In this document: piece after piece, positions 10,385 to 22,245 of the stretch
Numbering within the stretch: the first letter of the stretch is position 1
Layout: each line of letters begins with the position of its first letter
The notes under the pieces: model-generated
Databases searched by the model: none
What the model was told of the DNA's origin: nothing
Seen by the model: only the letters and a program-made list of their open reading frames with translations
NCBI GenBank assembly: GCA_963082975.1
Contig: OY720344.1
Location: 61,904,546 to 61,968,545, forward strand
From: Labia minor
Taxonomy: Eukaryota > Arthropoda > Insecta > Dermaptera > Spongiphoridae
Direction of reading: 5' to 3'
Length of the DNA: 64,000 nucleotides
Position numbers and translations under genes: made by a program

Positions 10385-13198
10385 TGAAAAATTAAATAAA
10401 TAAATATTTATTTTCTTACATTAAGTCTAACATAAATTGTCTTATTATTCGAATTATTTGCATGCAATTAAAAACTATTTTTTTAATGATGCCAAAGAAG
10501 TATAACTTCTCACGCGCGTACATAAGTACACGCACCGCTTTTTTTTTTTTATTTTCTTTCTTCCCCTTTTCTTCCATTTTGGCCAGCAACTCAATGATGT
10601 CGTCCTGTATTACTCCCGATGTTAATTTCTTCTCCAGACTCTCCCAGGCTTCCTCGTCTCTTCCTTCCTGATTATTGTAGATATTTCCACATCTAGCTCG
10701 CGCCCAGACTTTCTTCTTCCAGTCTTGGACTTGCTTCTCCATCAGATATTTCTCTAGTCCCAGCTCCATCTTTATTTTCTTATAGTGGGGGAAGTAGGCA
10801 GATCTTCCAACCCTCTCCCACTGTATTTGTATCTCTTGCTCTATACCATTCTGTTGGTGATTTCTTCCTTGCTCCATTCTTCCAAATTTATAACTATTCC
10901 AGGTTCCCCCCACTTTTCCCATCTTTGTTTAAAATTTGCGCCCCAGACTGTCTCGCTATCGTTTTTAATATTTCTTAAAATGCTCCTTAAGCATATTTTT
11001 GGCCATCTTTCATCTTCCATTTCTAATATTCTTAATATATATTTTCCGATTATTTTGGTTTGTCGAATGACCATTTTATTTCTTCCCGTCTCCATTTTCC
11101 AAATATAATTTGGGGTGTTTCTTGCGAGACCTAGTATCATTTTAAAATACTCCCCTTGAATCCTCTCCACTTCTTCTCTCTCTTGCCATCCCCATATTTC
11201 CACTCCATAAAATACAATTGAGCTAATTAGGGCTTCAAAGAGGTAAGATTTTTTGTTGAAGTCGTTGGTTTTGCTTCTTTTCAGAACACTCCATGTTGTG
11301 TATATTACTTTTTTTGCCTTTTTAATTTGTTCATTAATATGTTCCTTATGGCTGTTCCTTTCGTCCAGTATATAACCTAAATATTTAAATTTCTTAACTT
11401 GTTCTACTCTTTGATCGTTAAGTTTCCAAATTTCTTCTTTGCTTTTTCTTCCTTTTTTTCTAAATCTCATTACTTTAGATTTCTCTATGTTTATTTCCAG
11501 ATCGTTCTTGTTCATATATTTTTCTAAAATGTTCATCATTTCCTGTAATCCTTCTCTATCATCCGCCACTACAGCTACATCGTCCGCAAACTTCAGGCAA
11601 AAGATTTTTTCTCCTCCTATTACCGTACCCCCAATATTTTTCTTTTCCCATTCTTCCTCCAGATCGTTAATAAAAACATTAAACAAGATTGGGCTGAGTG
11701 GGCATCCCTGTCTCACTCCTCGTGTGGTCCAAAATTCACTCTCATCATTCATTATTTTATTTTTCGTTTCCATGTATATATTTTTTATCATCTTGATCAT
11801 TCGTCCTCCAAATCCTATCTTATGGATTTTCTCTAGTAATATTTGCCTGTTAACCTTATCAAACGCGGCTTTTAAATCCAAGAATAGTACATACAATCTT
11901 CCTCTTTTTATTTTTAATTTGTTTTCTATTAAACTGTTTAATATAAAAAGATTATCTCTCGTCCCCCTTTTCATTCTGAAGCCGTTCTGACTTTCCTTAA
12001 TGACTTTTTGGCTTTCTAACCATATTCTAATTCTGCTGGTCAATATTGTTGTCAATATTTTGTAAGATCCATTCAGCAGTGATATTCCTCTATAATTCTT
12101 CGCTTCCTTTCTATCGCCCCCTTTAAAAATTGGACATATTAAGGCCTCCCTCCACATGTCCGGAATAGCTCCCTGTCTCCAAATTTCATTTAAAATATTT
12201 AAAAAGTTTTCCTTCATTGTACATGGCATTGTTCTATAAAATTCGTTTATAATACCATCCGTTCCTGGTGCCTTATTTCTTTTCAGACTCCCCACTGCCC
12301 TATTCAGCTCTTCCAATGAAATATCCGTGTTCATGAAAACTTCCTCTGAAATTTCTTCTTGGCTCTCCTCTTCGATCCCTTCGAAGTTCAGAACTGTTCG
12401 ATGTTCCGTCGCCTCTAGTAACTCCATAAAGTGTATTTTCAATTTTTCCTCTTCGCATTCTATTACATTAGTTTTTTTATTCCTGGAGTAATTGATTGTC
12501 TTCCAGAAATCCGTTGTATTCCTACTTTTTTTTATTTCTTCATAAAGCTTATTCAATCTTCCCTGATATATTTCTTTTTTTCTTTTTTTTAACTTATTTC
12601 TATATTCTAAATATTCTTTTCTGTCGTCCTCATTCTTCTCTCTTTTGTATTTTCTTAGTGCTCTATACATTTTTTTTCTTATTTTTTCATATTCTTTATC
12701 TTTCTTCCCGTTCTCCCTCAGTTCTCCTTTTTTCTTCATACCTATCTTCTTAGCAGTTTTGTTTAATATTATGTTGAAATCTTCCATCTTCATTTCACCT
12801 TTACGTTCTTTTTCTTTTTCCCATAATGTTTTTAGTTCTTTTTCAAATATTTTCTGTTTCGTCTCATCCCAGAGCCATTTGGATTGTCTTATTTCCTTTT
12901 TATCTCCTGTTATTTCTTCTTGGTTGCTTTGGATAATTATTTCTGCCACCATGGGCATATGATCAGACTCATCTCTCTCTAAGATTTCCATATCATGTAT
13001 CAGTGGCTTGTCTATGTTTTCTCTCGTTATTATATAGTCAACTACCTTTGCCTCTTTTGGACCGATATATGTCAAATTACCCTCTCTGTCTTTGTTCGTT
13101 CGTCCATTCCAAATGGTTAGTCCATTATTCCTGCAAATTTCTAACAATTTTTTTCCCTCGCTGTTCAGGGTTTTATCCTGGGATTTTTTCTTAGGTAA
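10385..13198 (-). mobile_element. 5'-truncated non-LTR retrotransposon (APE-type LINE)
   Basis: The element runs on the minus strand from about 13198, where recognisable coding begins in the middle of the endonuclease, to an AT-rich 3' end near 10385. Loss of the 5' part is usual for LINE copies made by target-primed reverse transcription. The 3' end has an imperfect palindrome (GAAGTTATACTTC) and an (ATTT)-like tail rather than a long poly(A). The neighbouring ORF at 9563-10381 ends a few bases away on the other strand. Confidence 0.85.
10416..13198 (-). pseudogene. LINE endonuclease-reverse transcriptase, one frameshift
   Basis: This encodes the C-terminal half of an APE-type endonuclease joined to a reverse transcriptase. 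Reading is open from 13198 (no native start) to 10841, then continues in another frame to about 10416. One frameshift near 10845-10920 separates the two. Seen in order: endonuclease end with a DESDHMPM motif (about residue 60 from 13147), RT motif KAPGTDGI, a QNGFRMKRGTRDN block, motif A FLDLKAAFDKV, motif B GVRQGCPLSPILF, and motif C FADD (11579-11590). The thumb (KYLGYILDE) and a long basic C-terminal region follow. The protein would copy its own RNA at a nicked chromosomal site. RT motifs are intact, so decay is mild. It belongs to the APE-endonuclease LINEs; I leave the clade open. Confidence 0.85.
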
Positions 13199-13628
13199 AT
13201 GTATATAACTTATATAACATAACTATAATATATTTTGTATAGGTTATATAAAAATTCTTATTTAGTAAACTCAAGATTATCTGGGTGAATTAATTTAATA
13301 TAATAAAATTATATTTATGAACAGTTCTTGCCTGGCAGCCGAGCTGATCGGATCAAAAGTGATTAAATTATTATTATTCTTTTTTTTAAGAATTCTTTGT
13401 ATTATATCTATTTCGGTAAGTGAATGAAACAAATATACATATTTTATATAGAAGGGGAAAAAACAAGAGATCTCCTTTATAATATTATTTCATTAATTAA
13501 TATCCTTCTCCAGGGCCTCCCTAACCCATCCAAAAATGCCCCGAAAGGCCTCAGTGGCGATAAACTCCTAATAATTTCCCCTATTAATAACTTGTTTATT
13601 TTTTGTCTTTTTATATATATATATAAAG
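13199..13628. other. Spacer between two LINE copies
   Basis: AT-rich, no gene. The stretch at 13500-13600, less AT-rich than its flanks, may belong to the 5' leader of the Jockey-like copy that follows. That is a guess from position only. Confidence 0.3.
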
Positions 13629-15000
13629 ATGAATAAACCAACTAGAGGGGAATACATACAAGGGAACTAGCTTGAATAGATCTCCTCCATACTCATAGTA
13701 ATAACATCACCTCTACAACCTCTAGATCCTTCTCCAGTCGATACCTCAAATCAAGGTACTGACTGGACATTAGTAGTAATAAAAAACGCCCTAGAGAGAG
13801 CCCAGAATTGTTTATAAATAAAAAGCAAACTAAAATCATAGACTACTGGTTGAATGCGCCTGAAACCACCAACAATCGTTTTCAAGACCTCAAAGAAGAG
13901 GAGAACAAAATTATTAATAATAATAACAGCAGTACTCCAAATATTAAAAAACAAAAAATCTCCGCCAATCTTTGTAAAAGGAGTTCAAAATATCGCTTCA
14001 CTTATTAAACTTCTTAATGACATAGTAGAGAATAATTTCCAACTTAAAGTTTTAAATTCTGAAGAGGTAAAAATTCAGCCTATATCCCCAGAAATTTATT
14101 TAAAAATTATTAAGGCTCTAAATGAAAAAAAAAAATCTGAATATTTCACAACAAATAAGCAGTATGCTAAATCTACTAACCATAGTTATATCCAAATTAA
14201 CGAAATGAATAACATTGTTAAATTTTTAAACATAGCAGTCTGGAATGCAAATGGGCTAGCTAACCACACAGAAGAAGTTAAACTGATCCTAAAAAACCAT
14301 AATATCTATATAATCCTCATTTCGGAAACTCACTTCACTAAAAAAGTCACTTTATAATCCCCAAATATACGATCTTTAACACGACACATCCCGATGGAAA
14401 AGCACACGGTGGAACTGCAATAATAATTAAAAAGACACTTAAACATCACCAACTGGATAAATTTAGTAAAGATTACTTGCAATCAACTTGCATAGCAATA
14501 TAAGACTGGAATGGACCTTTGAACATTGCTGCGGTTTATTGCCCTCCCAAACATAAAATTGATAAGGAATTATATATATATATATTTAACACAAGTTTTT
14601 TAAAACCCTCGGTAACAGATTTCTGGCTGGTGGTGACTTTAATGCCAAACACACATTTTGGGGGACAAGACTTGAAAATCCTAGAGGAAAACAGTTACTC
14701 TCCTCAATGGAGAGAAATAACCTAAAATATATTTCCACTGGCCAACAGATGTCAACAAACACCCTGATAACAAAAGGTTTACCTGATAATCTGTGTAGCA
14801 ATAAATCTAGCTCTGATCTCTCATCTAATCATTCACCAGTCTTAGTTAATATAAGTACGAAAGTAATCCATGCAAAAAAACCTCCCTCCCTTAGTAATAA
14901 ATTTACCGATTGGAATAAATTTCGGGAATTACTAAATACGAATCTAAGCCTGAATATTCCACTTAAAAGTAATGAAGAAATCGATTACGCAGTTCTACCA
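13629..15000 (+). pseudogene. Jockey-like LINE remnant: Gag fragment joined to endonuclease
   Basis: Several short frames on the plus strand read together as a Jockey-clade element. About 13850-14145 encodes a Gag-like part (PPIFVKGVQNIASLIKLLN, then VKIQPISPEIYLKIIKAL). At about 14215 it passes straight into an endonuclease start (FLNIAVWNANGLANHTEEV, then IILISETHF). Later pieces hold HPDGKAHGGTAIII, LNIAAVYCPPKH and, near 14820, the SNHSPVLVNIS motif that corresponds to the conserved SDH region. The zinc-knuckle part of Gag and all of the reverse transcriptase are absent. There are several stops and frameshifts (for example TAA before DWNGPLN near 14502). The copy is dead and ends at the family D repeat at about 14994. 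Confidence 0.75.
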
Positions 15001-15322
15001 CGTTTTGATTTTTTTCCTCTAAAGTGACCGTAAAAATAAAGATATATGTTTGATAGTTTTTCAAATGATTAAAAATTGTATAAAATTGTATTTCTACTTG
15101 ATTGAATCATTGAAAGTACCGGAATTAATTTTTTAACACTGCAAATCACGCGCCAACAAGTGACGTGGTGCCATCAACAAAGAGCCAAGCATGCGCTGGT
15201 TTAATAAATATTATTTATTAATTTTAATTTATAAATTATAATTAATTTAATTTAATTTAAATATAATATATGTTATTTAATCCAATTCAAATTTACGAGA
15301 TAGTCGAGTGGAGACATTCCAG
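14994..15322 (+). repeat. Dispersed repeat family D, copy
   Basis: About 330 bases match 35161-35498 closely, including the blocks TCTACCACGTTTTGATTTT, AATCACGCGCCAACAAGT and CATGCGCTGGTTTAATAAA. The start abuts the broken Jockey-like element exactly where its coding sequence ends. No ORF. Confidence 0.85.
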
Positions 15323-15544
15323 ATTTCTAAATTTTGTTTGAATAGAAGAACCATTCTAGTATGACATACAAGTTTTTAGAAAAATTCGAATTGATATTAT
15401 ATTAAAAAAAATCTTTGAGAGTTTACTAAAAACAAATTCAAACGCCCAGATTTTCATAATAGTAGGTAATGAGTATATGATAAAATATGATAAATATGAT
15501 AAATATATATGAAATATGTCCTATTTTAGAAATAAATAATTATA
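15323..15544. other. AT-rich spacer
   Basis: No recognisable feature. It separates the family D copy from the mariner derivative. Confidence 0.3.
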
Positions 15545-16105
15545 CGAGGGCTATTCAGAAAGTAACCTCCGATCGGACACAGTGCGGGTAGTGGGGGGAG
15601 TAGTGACGCCATCTTTGCATTCACGCACTCGGCAGGTCAGTCGTCATCAAGCCGTGGTCGAGTGAACATTGTACCTGCGCTAGTTTAGTTTTTGTGTCAG
15701 TTTGAAAACACCGTCAAATGTGAAGTGCAAGCTGTTATAAGGTTTTTTACAGCGAAGGATATTCTGCAGCAGCTATTCATCGTGAGCTTGTGTGCCGTGT
15801 ACGGACCAAGAGTTATGAGTGAAGGAGTTGTCCGTGAATCGGTACGTTTATTTAAAAGTGGACGAGAAAACGTTCATGATTAAGAGAGGAGTGGTAGGCC
15901 ATCATTGGCTGGCTCCAGGCACAGGCGGGTGATTGAAGGAATTTCAAAGCTTGTGAAGAGATATGATAAGTGCCTCAATCGTTATGGAGACTATGTCGAA
16001 AAATAGTGCAAAGATGTAGTTTTAAGATGTATATATTAAAATATTTTTATTTAACTTGGTGTATTTTTTTTAATCAACCGGAGGTTACTTTCCGAACGAC
16101 CCTAG
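15545..16105 (+). mobile_element. Internally deleted mariner element
   Basis: Terminal inverted repeats of about 27 bases (outer CGAGGGCTATTCAG / CTAGGGTCGTTCGG, both ending AAAGTAACCTCCG) are flanked by TA on each side (15543-15544 and 16106-16107). This is the target duplication of Tc1/mariner elements. Total length is 561 bases, less than half that of a full element. Confidence 0.85.
15693..16005 (+). pseudogene. Mariner transposase, N-terminal remnant
   Basis: The reading frame keeps the start of the DNA-binding helix-turn-helix region (KCEVQAVIRFFTAKD, then after a shift VRESVRLFKSGRENVHD, stop, ERSGRPSLAGSR). Order and wording match the FLJ37770-like group of mariner transposases. There is at least one frameshift and one in-frame stop (15880-15882). 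The whole DDD catalytic domain is missing. It could only move if a transposase was supplied in trans. Confidence 0.75.
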
Positions 16106-17725
16106 TAGTAACGATTTATTTATTGGTAATCAGTGTCGCTTCTTCTCTTCATTGAATTGAATAATCGGGAGTTAAATAAATAAATAAATTCAATATTTTT
16201 ATTTTAAAAATTTAAAAAAACGGAGATAAAATATTTTTGATATTTCTATGTTTAATAATCCATAAACATTTTAGTCAATTCATGATATCTAATTATTATT
16301 TTAAAAGTTTGTGAAGAAGATAAAACTTCCATACAGCTCAAATGTACATTTTATTTAATTAAAATATTATTTTAAAAATATTTATGAATTTATTATATAC
16401 ATTTTCTAAAATTGTTAAATGTTTCTGATACAAAATTGAAATAAATTACATTTAAATAAAAACAAAAAATTGAATTTATTTTATTTATGAAAAACAAAAT
16501 TATTTGATATTAAATAATAATTTAAAGTATTATTTTTATGCTGTTTAAAGAAGTATAGAAGTATGTCTTAACCTTTTTGGTGCCTTGTCCTACCTAAATT
16601 TAAAAATCGATTAGTTTTAATATTCCAAATCTTCATAGGTTATTAAGTAACATAAATGATGGATTTTAAGAAGAAATCATGTTTAATTTATTTATTTTAT
16701 TTAATTTATTTATTAATTTAATTATTTAATTTAACAAACATAATACTTATAATATTCACAGATTTTCAAATAGAGAAAAATTTCGATGTAACATTTATCA
16801 ATATTATATAAATTGTAAGTTTTTAATTAGTAGTTTATTTTTGATTAATTAAATTTAGTGAGGTACTTGCGCTATATGAGATTTTATCTTAGTTTCCTTT
16901 TTGTTAACTTTAGTCTCAAATCTCTTCATTCATATATACAACGGAATTCTTTTCTAAACCAACAAATCACTTATGAAACTGGATCCGCAAATATGATAAA
17001 GGAAATGATACCAATAGTCTTTTTACATATTACCTTTGTTCTTGCATATTTCCGTTTTTTTAAAAACCATATCACCATACACTTTATGCTTTAATATTAA
17101 ATAGATTAAAACTTCTTCTTGGAAGTGCATAATTGAAACATTAGACATTAGACAACTTAACATTGGTTGAATTAATCAAGTTGGAAATTGTTTTTATTTC
17201 TTTAACAACTGAATCGCCTCCTTGTGGAAGTGGACCCCACTATGGAAAATCTGGTTCAGAGCCTTATGCAGATTAGGTCACAAAAAATGTTCAGTAAGGA
17301 AATAAGGTAAATGTACAACACTTTGGAATAATTATTTTTTTTATTACTTCTCTATAAAAATTCTAACTAGCTATTTATAAACATTTGACATTTATTTATA
17401 AAAATTTTTTTTATTAATTATAAAAGCACAAAGCTATAAAATTGCTACAAAATTAAATAGATTTTATGCTCATTTTAAAGTTAACAAAATCTATAATTAT
17501 ATCCATGTGGATTAATATTACTTTCTAAAAATTTATTTTTCGATCATATATATTCTAAGCACAGCGCTGTGGTAAGAAGTTCATATTATTCTTTGAATAC
17601 AATGCAAATTATTGCAATAATGTTTCTATTGTAATGTTTTAGTCTACACAAGTCTTCAAAATTCTAATTTTTCACACTCAAAAAACAATTAAAAATCTGA
17701 ACTATCAAAAGAAAATAAATATATA
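16106..17725. other. AT-rich spacer
   Basis: No gene supported. An open stretch at 16858-17094 lacks an ATG at its 5' end and resembles nothing known to me. A less AT-rich patch at about 17205-17290 has no splice signals or long frame. Confidence 0.3.
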
Positions 17726-17727
17726 AT

Positions 17728-17729
17728 GG

Positions 17730-17763
<34 letters not shown>

Positions 17764-17788
17764 TATTATTATTATTATTATTATTATT
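17728..17788 (+). repeat. Palindromic (ATA)n(TTA)n microsatellite
   Basis: About ten AAT/ATA units turn directly into about nine ATT/TTA units, so the two halves are reverse complements and could form a long hairpin. TAA repeats are the preferred target of Dong-type LINEs such as the one at 47510, but no LINE sequence is present here. Confidence 0.9.
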
Positions 17789-18374
17789 CTATTCTATTTC
17801 ATTTTGAGTTTACCATATTCACTCTTAGAGAAATATATACTCGTATGCCTCCCTTTTAACTGCATTAGTTTTTATTGTGTTTGCTATACGTATACGTATG
17901 GCTTCCTGTGTGCGCATTGGGTGGAGCACGATTAAAATTGAATCATATACTATACTAAAGCGCATACAGAAACAAGCTCACGCTCAGAATATATCTTTCT
18001 ACCACGTAGCAAGAAATTAATTGCAAATAACAAATGCATTTAAATTGACGCCTCCCCCTTTCTCTCTCTAATTAAGATAAATAATAGTTCACATATATCG
18101 TTTAAAAATATTACTGGATAATTTAAAAATAAAAAAAATAACTTAATTATTTATAATTATTTAAAAAAAAAATTATAAGAATTTGCAGTGACGTTTTCTG
18201 GAATTATTTTTTTTTAATTTCAAAATAAAAATATATTATTATAATTGTAAAAGAATAATTTTTAATTCTATGACTTCCTATTCCAAATTTGAAGTAATTT
18301 ATTTCTTGAGTTATTATTATTATTATAGTTATTATTATCTAAATACAATAAATAGGGCACGTGGTTAGAATGTG

Positions 18375-18585
18375 GATAGAATGGTGTAAAATATATTGGT
18401 GGGGAGACCGATTGTGGGAAGACCAATGATGCCGTCGGCGGACAAGGTAGGAAGGGTCGTTAAGAGAGATGGGAGAGGGCAGAAGTTGAATGGTTATAGC
18501 TCAGGAAAGGGACGATTGTTAAATGTGGTTGCTGCGGCCAAGAACTTTCGAGTTCCATAGAGCCACAGAGATAGATAGATAAATA
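18375..18585 (+). pseudogene. 3' tail of an RTE-type LINE
   Basis: The plus strand encodes the extreme C-terminus of the RTE-type enzyme also seen inside the Helitrons. A GRPRxRW-like region is followed by a shifted frame reading NVVAAAKNFRVP and a stop. Just after come SHRD-like codons and a short (GATA)n tail at 18570-18582, the normal 3' end of the family. Several frame changes; no functional product. Confidence 0.6.
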
Positions 18586-18737
18586 CAATAAATGGAAATG
18601 ATTTATTGATTCAGTGAATGAATCAAGGAGTTAAGTAGGAAGAAAGAAGAGAGAAAAAAAAAGATTTTCTCTTGCGGTATTTATCTATGGAAATGACTCC
18701 ATTATAGAGGTTTCACAGAATGAAAGAAAAAACAAAA

Positions 18738-18763
18738 AAAAAACACACACACACACACACACA
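18738..18763 (+). repeat. (CA)n microsatellite after A-run
   Basis: A run of A followed by about eleven CA units. Confidence 0.9.
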
Positions 18764-19427
18764 ATCTTTCCCATATACTAGGAAAACCACTCACATTAAT
18801 TGTTTTTTAAATCAGTTTGACTTTTTTTATATGGAAGATTTTTATCTAAAAGTTATTTTTTTATCTCTATTGTATTTATGGTATCGTTGAGTACAGACAT
18901 GGTACATATTTTTTATATTTTCATCGAAAAATGATTAAGATTGTATTAAAGAGAGATTAGTGAAGTTTCTATTATTTAATATTTATGATATAATAATATT
19001 TAATATAATGTTAATGGGACAGAAGGCTTGCTTATATTAAGAGACAGAGTTGCATGAATTGTAAACCCAGTCCGGTACAGGAATTCGAGAAGGAAATCCA
19101 GCAATAATCCATAATGGGAATAGCCTTAATAAAAGGAATTGTTGATTAACTTTTAAACCTAGGCATAAGATAAGATAAGGTGGTATGATAAGATATGATG
19201 GTACATGGAAGGGTAGACTATTCTCTATTACTATAGGTTGCTTCCAATGAGACATCTTCATTACGAAATCCACGAGTTTTGTTCCTATTAACTTTTAATT
19301 CTTTATAATAACAATACCTTCCCTTCCTATCGTCGGTCGGTAAAAAATGTATGAAATATTTCTCAAAAAAACCTCTAAGGATTTTATGAAATTTACGTAT
19401 TAAATGATTAGTGAACTATCTGAAAAA

Positions 19428-19468
<41 letters not shown>

Positions 19469-20164
19469 TATTAAAACTTTTGCGGTACGTTTATTTAACT
19501 AAATAAATAGATTATACAAAAATGTGGTATTTTAATAAAAATCCTTTTAACAATATATATAATATTTTTTCTTAATTAATTTAATTAATCAATATTTGTC
19601 AACAATTTCCAAAGGATAACAAAATCAAAACATAGAAAATGGTTTAAGAAACTGGTCTTCGAATATATATTATATAATCATAATGAATATTAATATTATC
19701 AAATTAATATGATTAAATGTTATCTCTGAATTCTTTTAATAAGGTTTTCAAAATATTTTTATTATTTTGTAACGCCCAGATTGAATAGTAGAGGAAAAGT
19801 CGTACAGGCACAAATGGACATACCGGTGCCATCTATCGGAATCAATATGATTGATCGGTGGATTGGAGGGGATATAGCCAAGTGGTAAGGCGAAATAAAA
19901 AGAAATATATTCTCGCTTGTCCAGCCGACGACATATGATGTTTTGCTATCGAATTAATTAATGTGTTGGGTTTTACCGAAGATTCTACCGTAAATGTTTC
20001 TCTCTCGTAGTGTCTGTAAAAATGAAATATTATATATTGTTGTGATATTTACCTGCAATAAATACCGCCTCCCAGATCAGATATCGTACCGGTGAGTGTG
20101 AATTATAATATGTATCTTTATGAAAAACACTTACAATATTCCCGTACCTGTTAGTAATTTGTTA
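18764..20164. other. AT-rich spacer with repeat fragments
   Basis: Contains a 3' end fragment of family A (about 19311-19352, ending TCGTCGGTCGGTAAAAA), a (TC)n-(TA)n run at 19429-19468 and a small piece (19474-19555) resembling the outer end of the inverted-arm element at 6261 (GTGGTATTTTAATAAAAAT). From about 19765 to 20130 the sequence is less AT-rich but not recognised. Confidence 0.45.
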
Positions 20165-20270
20165 CTATAGTTTTTAGGTTACCGCAAGTTTTAGGTTACC
20201 GCAAGTTTTTAGGTTACCGCCGTTTTCCGGTTATCGCCGTTTCCGGATACCGCTTTTACGTTATGGCTTT
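20165..20270 (+). repeat. Short imperfect tandem repeat rich in CpG
   Basis: Four to six degenerating copies of a unit of about 17-20 bases built on TTTTAGGTTACCGC (later copies GGTTATCGCCG and GGATACCGC). The array is decaying from left to right. TACCG words also occur repeatedly from 20080 to 20345. Function unknown. Confidence 0.65.
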
Positions 20271-21429
20271 TGGTCTCTAGCTGAAAAACCTAGAAAATAC
20301 ACCTACTTTCCGTACCGCCACAGCACTACTGTATCGTACCGACATTTAATATTATTAACGTTCATCTATTCAGTGTTTCGTATTAGAGGTTATAATAAAA
20401 AACCAGTAGATCCCCCCGATGAGTTTCTATCCAGCAACCTAAGTTTAAGCTTAGGCTATTCATGTATCTTAAATTGTACAATAATCATATGTGTACCGTA
20501 ATATAAATAAAAGTTTTGTATTTAACTTGTTTATAATATTGATATCTAAATAAAATATCTTTTTTTAATTATTCTTATATAATTTCTCTCTTATGTATTT
20601 GTTTCGTACCGTTTGTACAATTAAGGTCTCATGAGTACAATTTGGTACATGTATCTAGGACTTTCCGTCTTTTACATTTGTTACAATTTGATACAGAACC
20701 CTTAAGATCATGGACAATACCTCCCCACACCCCCTCCTCAGGAGTTTGGCACTCTAGAGAAAATAAGGTTAAAGCACTTCAGAATTATTAGTCTGCTGGA
20801 AACTGGTATTTATAAAATTCACTTAGAAGTTTATCTAAGCTCGTAGCTTTTTTGAAATGGGACAGGTCAATGTTTAAATCATCTGGACTTATTTCTCTCT
20901 CTTGTTCTTCTGATAAGAGGTCATTCAGTGATAAACTCATCACAAGTGTATCAAATAGATTTTATTATAAAATTCTTCCCATCTCTCGACACTAATTTCA
21001 TTGTGAGCATGCTTAGAATGCCAAAGTCTAGATGTCAAGGTTAATCCCGATAAGGTAAAGGAGATGGTCTGAATGGAAGGGTAAGTCGGGCACTGTCGCA
21101 TCTGATATAATATTTATTAGGTAAGCGCTAACCCAACACCAATCGATAGCGCTAACCCAACACCACAGGATCTTGGTCTTACATATTGTCCACCAAATTT
21201 CGCCCTCGATTATTCATGAAACTGTTCATAATTCCACTCGAAACGTCCAAAAAAGGCCACTGATAAACTTCAGCGACCATTCTCTATATGGTTTGGTTTC
21301 CCTATTCCTGAGTTAAACTCCCCGACTATAATTATATTTCAAAATTTGAAGCCAGTTGAGTGAGAGAGACAATCAGAAGGTTCAGAGTCACCTCAGGGTC
21401 CTGGGAAGGCGGTAGATTCACTATTATAT

Positions 21430-21964
21430 TTGGTTGTTGCATAATTATCCGGAGTTTTTATTGGAGCGTGTTTCATCAGTGAAAAGTAGGGTTATTTTTC
21501 TATGAAAATAATCTTTATTATTGTTTTAAAAAAAAATGCAAATGTCGAAAACCATAGTCATATTTACCTAAATCAGCACAGTCATTTTGATGTTATCGAA
21601 CTTTTTAATAAATGATTTATCTTCTGTCCCACCCCACATACCTTATAACCTGATCGTCGAAATTCCATGGCCAACCTCATTCTGGCTTATCCTCCAAGCT
21701 GGTATCACCTGATTTGAAACGGGCAAACCACTCCCTACACTGTCTTTGCCGAAAAGTTGAAATGACTGTGCTGCTTTACATCCTTTCCCTAAGTGGTAGA
21801 GCATAATATGGCGAAAAGGATTATGGTTTTCGACATGCATTTTTCTAAAACAATAGAGAAGATTTTCATACAAAAATAATAAACAAAACGCTACTTTTTA
21901 CTGATGAAAAATGCGCCGATAAAAACGCCGGATAATTATGTATCAACCACAGCAAGTTCTGTGT
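21430..21964. mobile_element. Fold-back mariner-like element inside the LINE
   Basis: Both ends carry the same sequence in inverted orientation (outer GGTTGTTGCATAATTATCCGG at the left, its complement with small changes at the right). The inverted similarity continues inward for more than 100 bases, past the transposase start (ATGTCGAAAACCATA versus ATGCATGTCGAAAACC). A simple mariner has only about 30 bp inverted ends, so this element consists of two 5' halves head to head. It separates two endonuclease pieces of the same LINE, so it inserted after the LINE. Confidence 0.6.
21640..21843 (-). pseudogene. Mariner transposase N-terminal fragment
   Basis: The minus strand reads MHVENHNPFRHIMLYHLGKG, then AAQSFQLF, then in a shifted frame QCREWFARFKSGDTSLEDKP, a stop, and GWPWNFDD. 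This is the paired helix-turn-helix DNA-binding region of mariner transposases (WFxRFKSGDxSLEDxPRSGRP). The catalytic domain is absent. A shorter, more damaged version of the same start lies on the plus strand at about 21527-21600. Confidence 0.7.
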
Positions 21965-22245
21965 TTCCAGTATTATCCTTTCCAATTATTAATGATTTTG
22001 ATCACTTCTGGGTCTAATATTTTTTTACACAATAACATGAAATCCTAGATCTAATTACGGCCCTAGTGATTTTCTTTTTTACCTAGGATATAAGGACGTA
22101 CTTCATCATCTTGTACATGTGACGAGGTATGCCGAAACCCCATGTCTCCACCATGCAGATCAGGGTAATTTCCTTGGAGCTCAAGCAAGGTAATAAGTCA
22201 TAAAAATGGTGTTGGGTCTGTGGCAATTCCAAAATAACACTTTAG

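Larger units (their letters stand above)
20785..22245 (-). pseudogene. Decayed LINE, endonuclease to RT start
   Basis: Minus-strand pieces in correct order. Near 22160 an endonuclease start reads VETWGFGIP. After the inserted mariner, near 21330, comes IIIVGEFNSGIGKPNH, the conserved GDFN-type endonuclease motif with D changed to E. Near 20985 EISVERWEEFYNKIY is followed in a shifted frame by SLNDLLSEEQEREISPDD. Near 20850 SHFKKATSLDKLLSEFYKY is the linker leading into reverse transcriptase. There are many stops and shifts. The RT catalytic part beyond 20785 is not recognisable. Each match is short, but order and strand agree across 1.4 kb. Confidence 0.55.

Noticed and set aside
10462..13194. 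Several plus-strand frames rich in Phe/Ser/Leu
   Set aside because: Antisense of the A-rich LINE coding strand; no ATG or splice logic.
16858..17094. 78-residue hydrophobic frame
   Set aside because: No ATG at its start, no recognisable motif, composition like flanking DNA.
19765..20130. Possible solo LTR (TGTAACGCCC start, AATAAA inside)
   Set aside because: No matching second LTR, no target duplication, no CA end that fits, and no gag/pol nearby.
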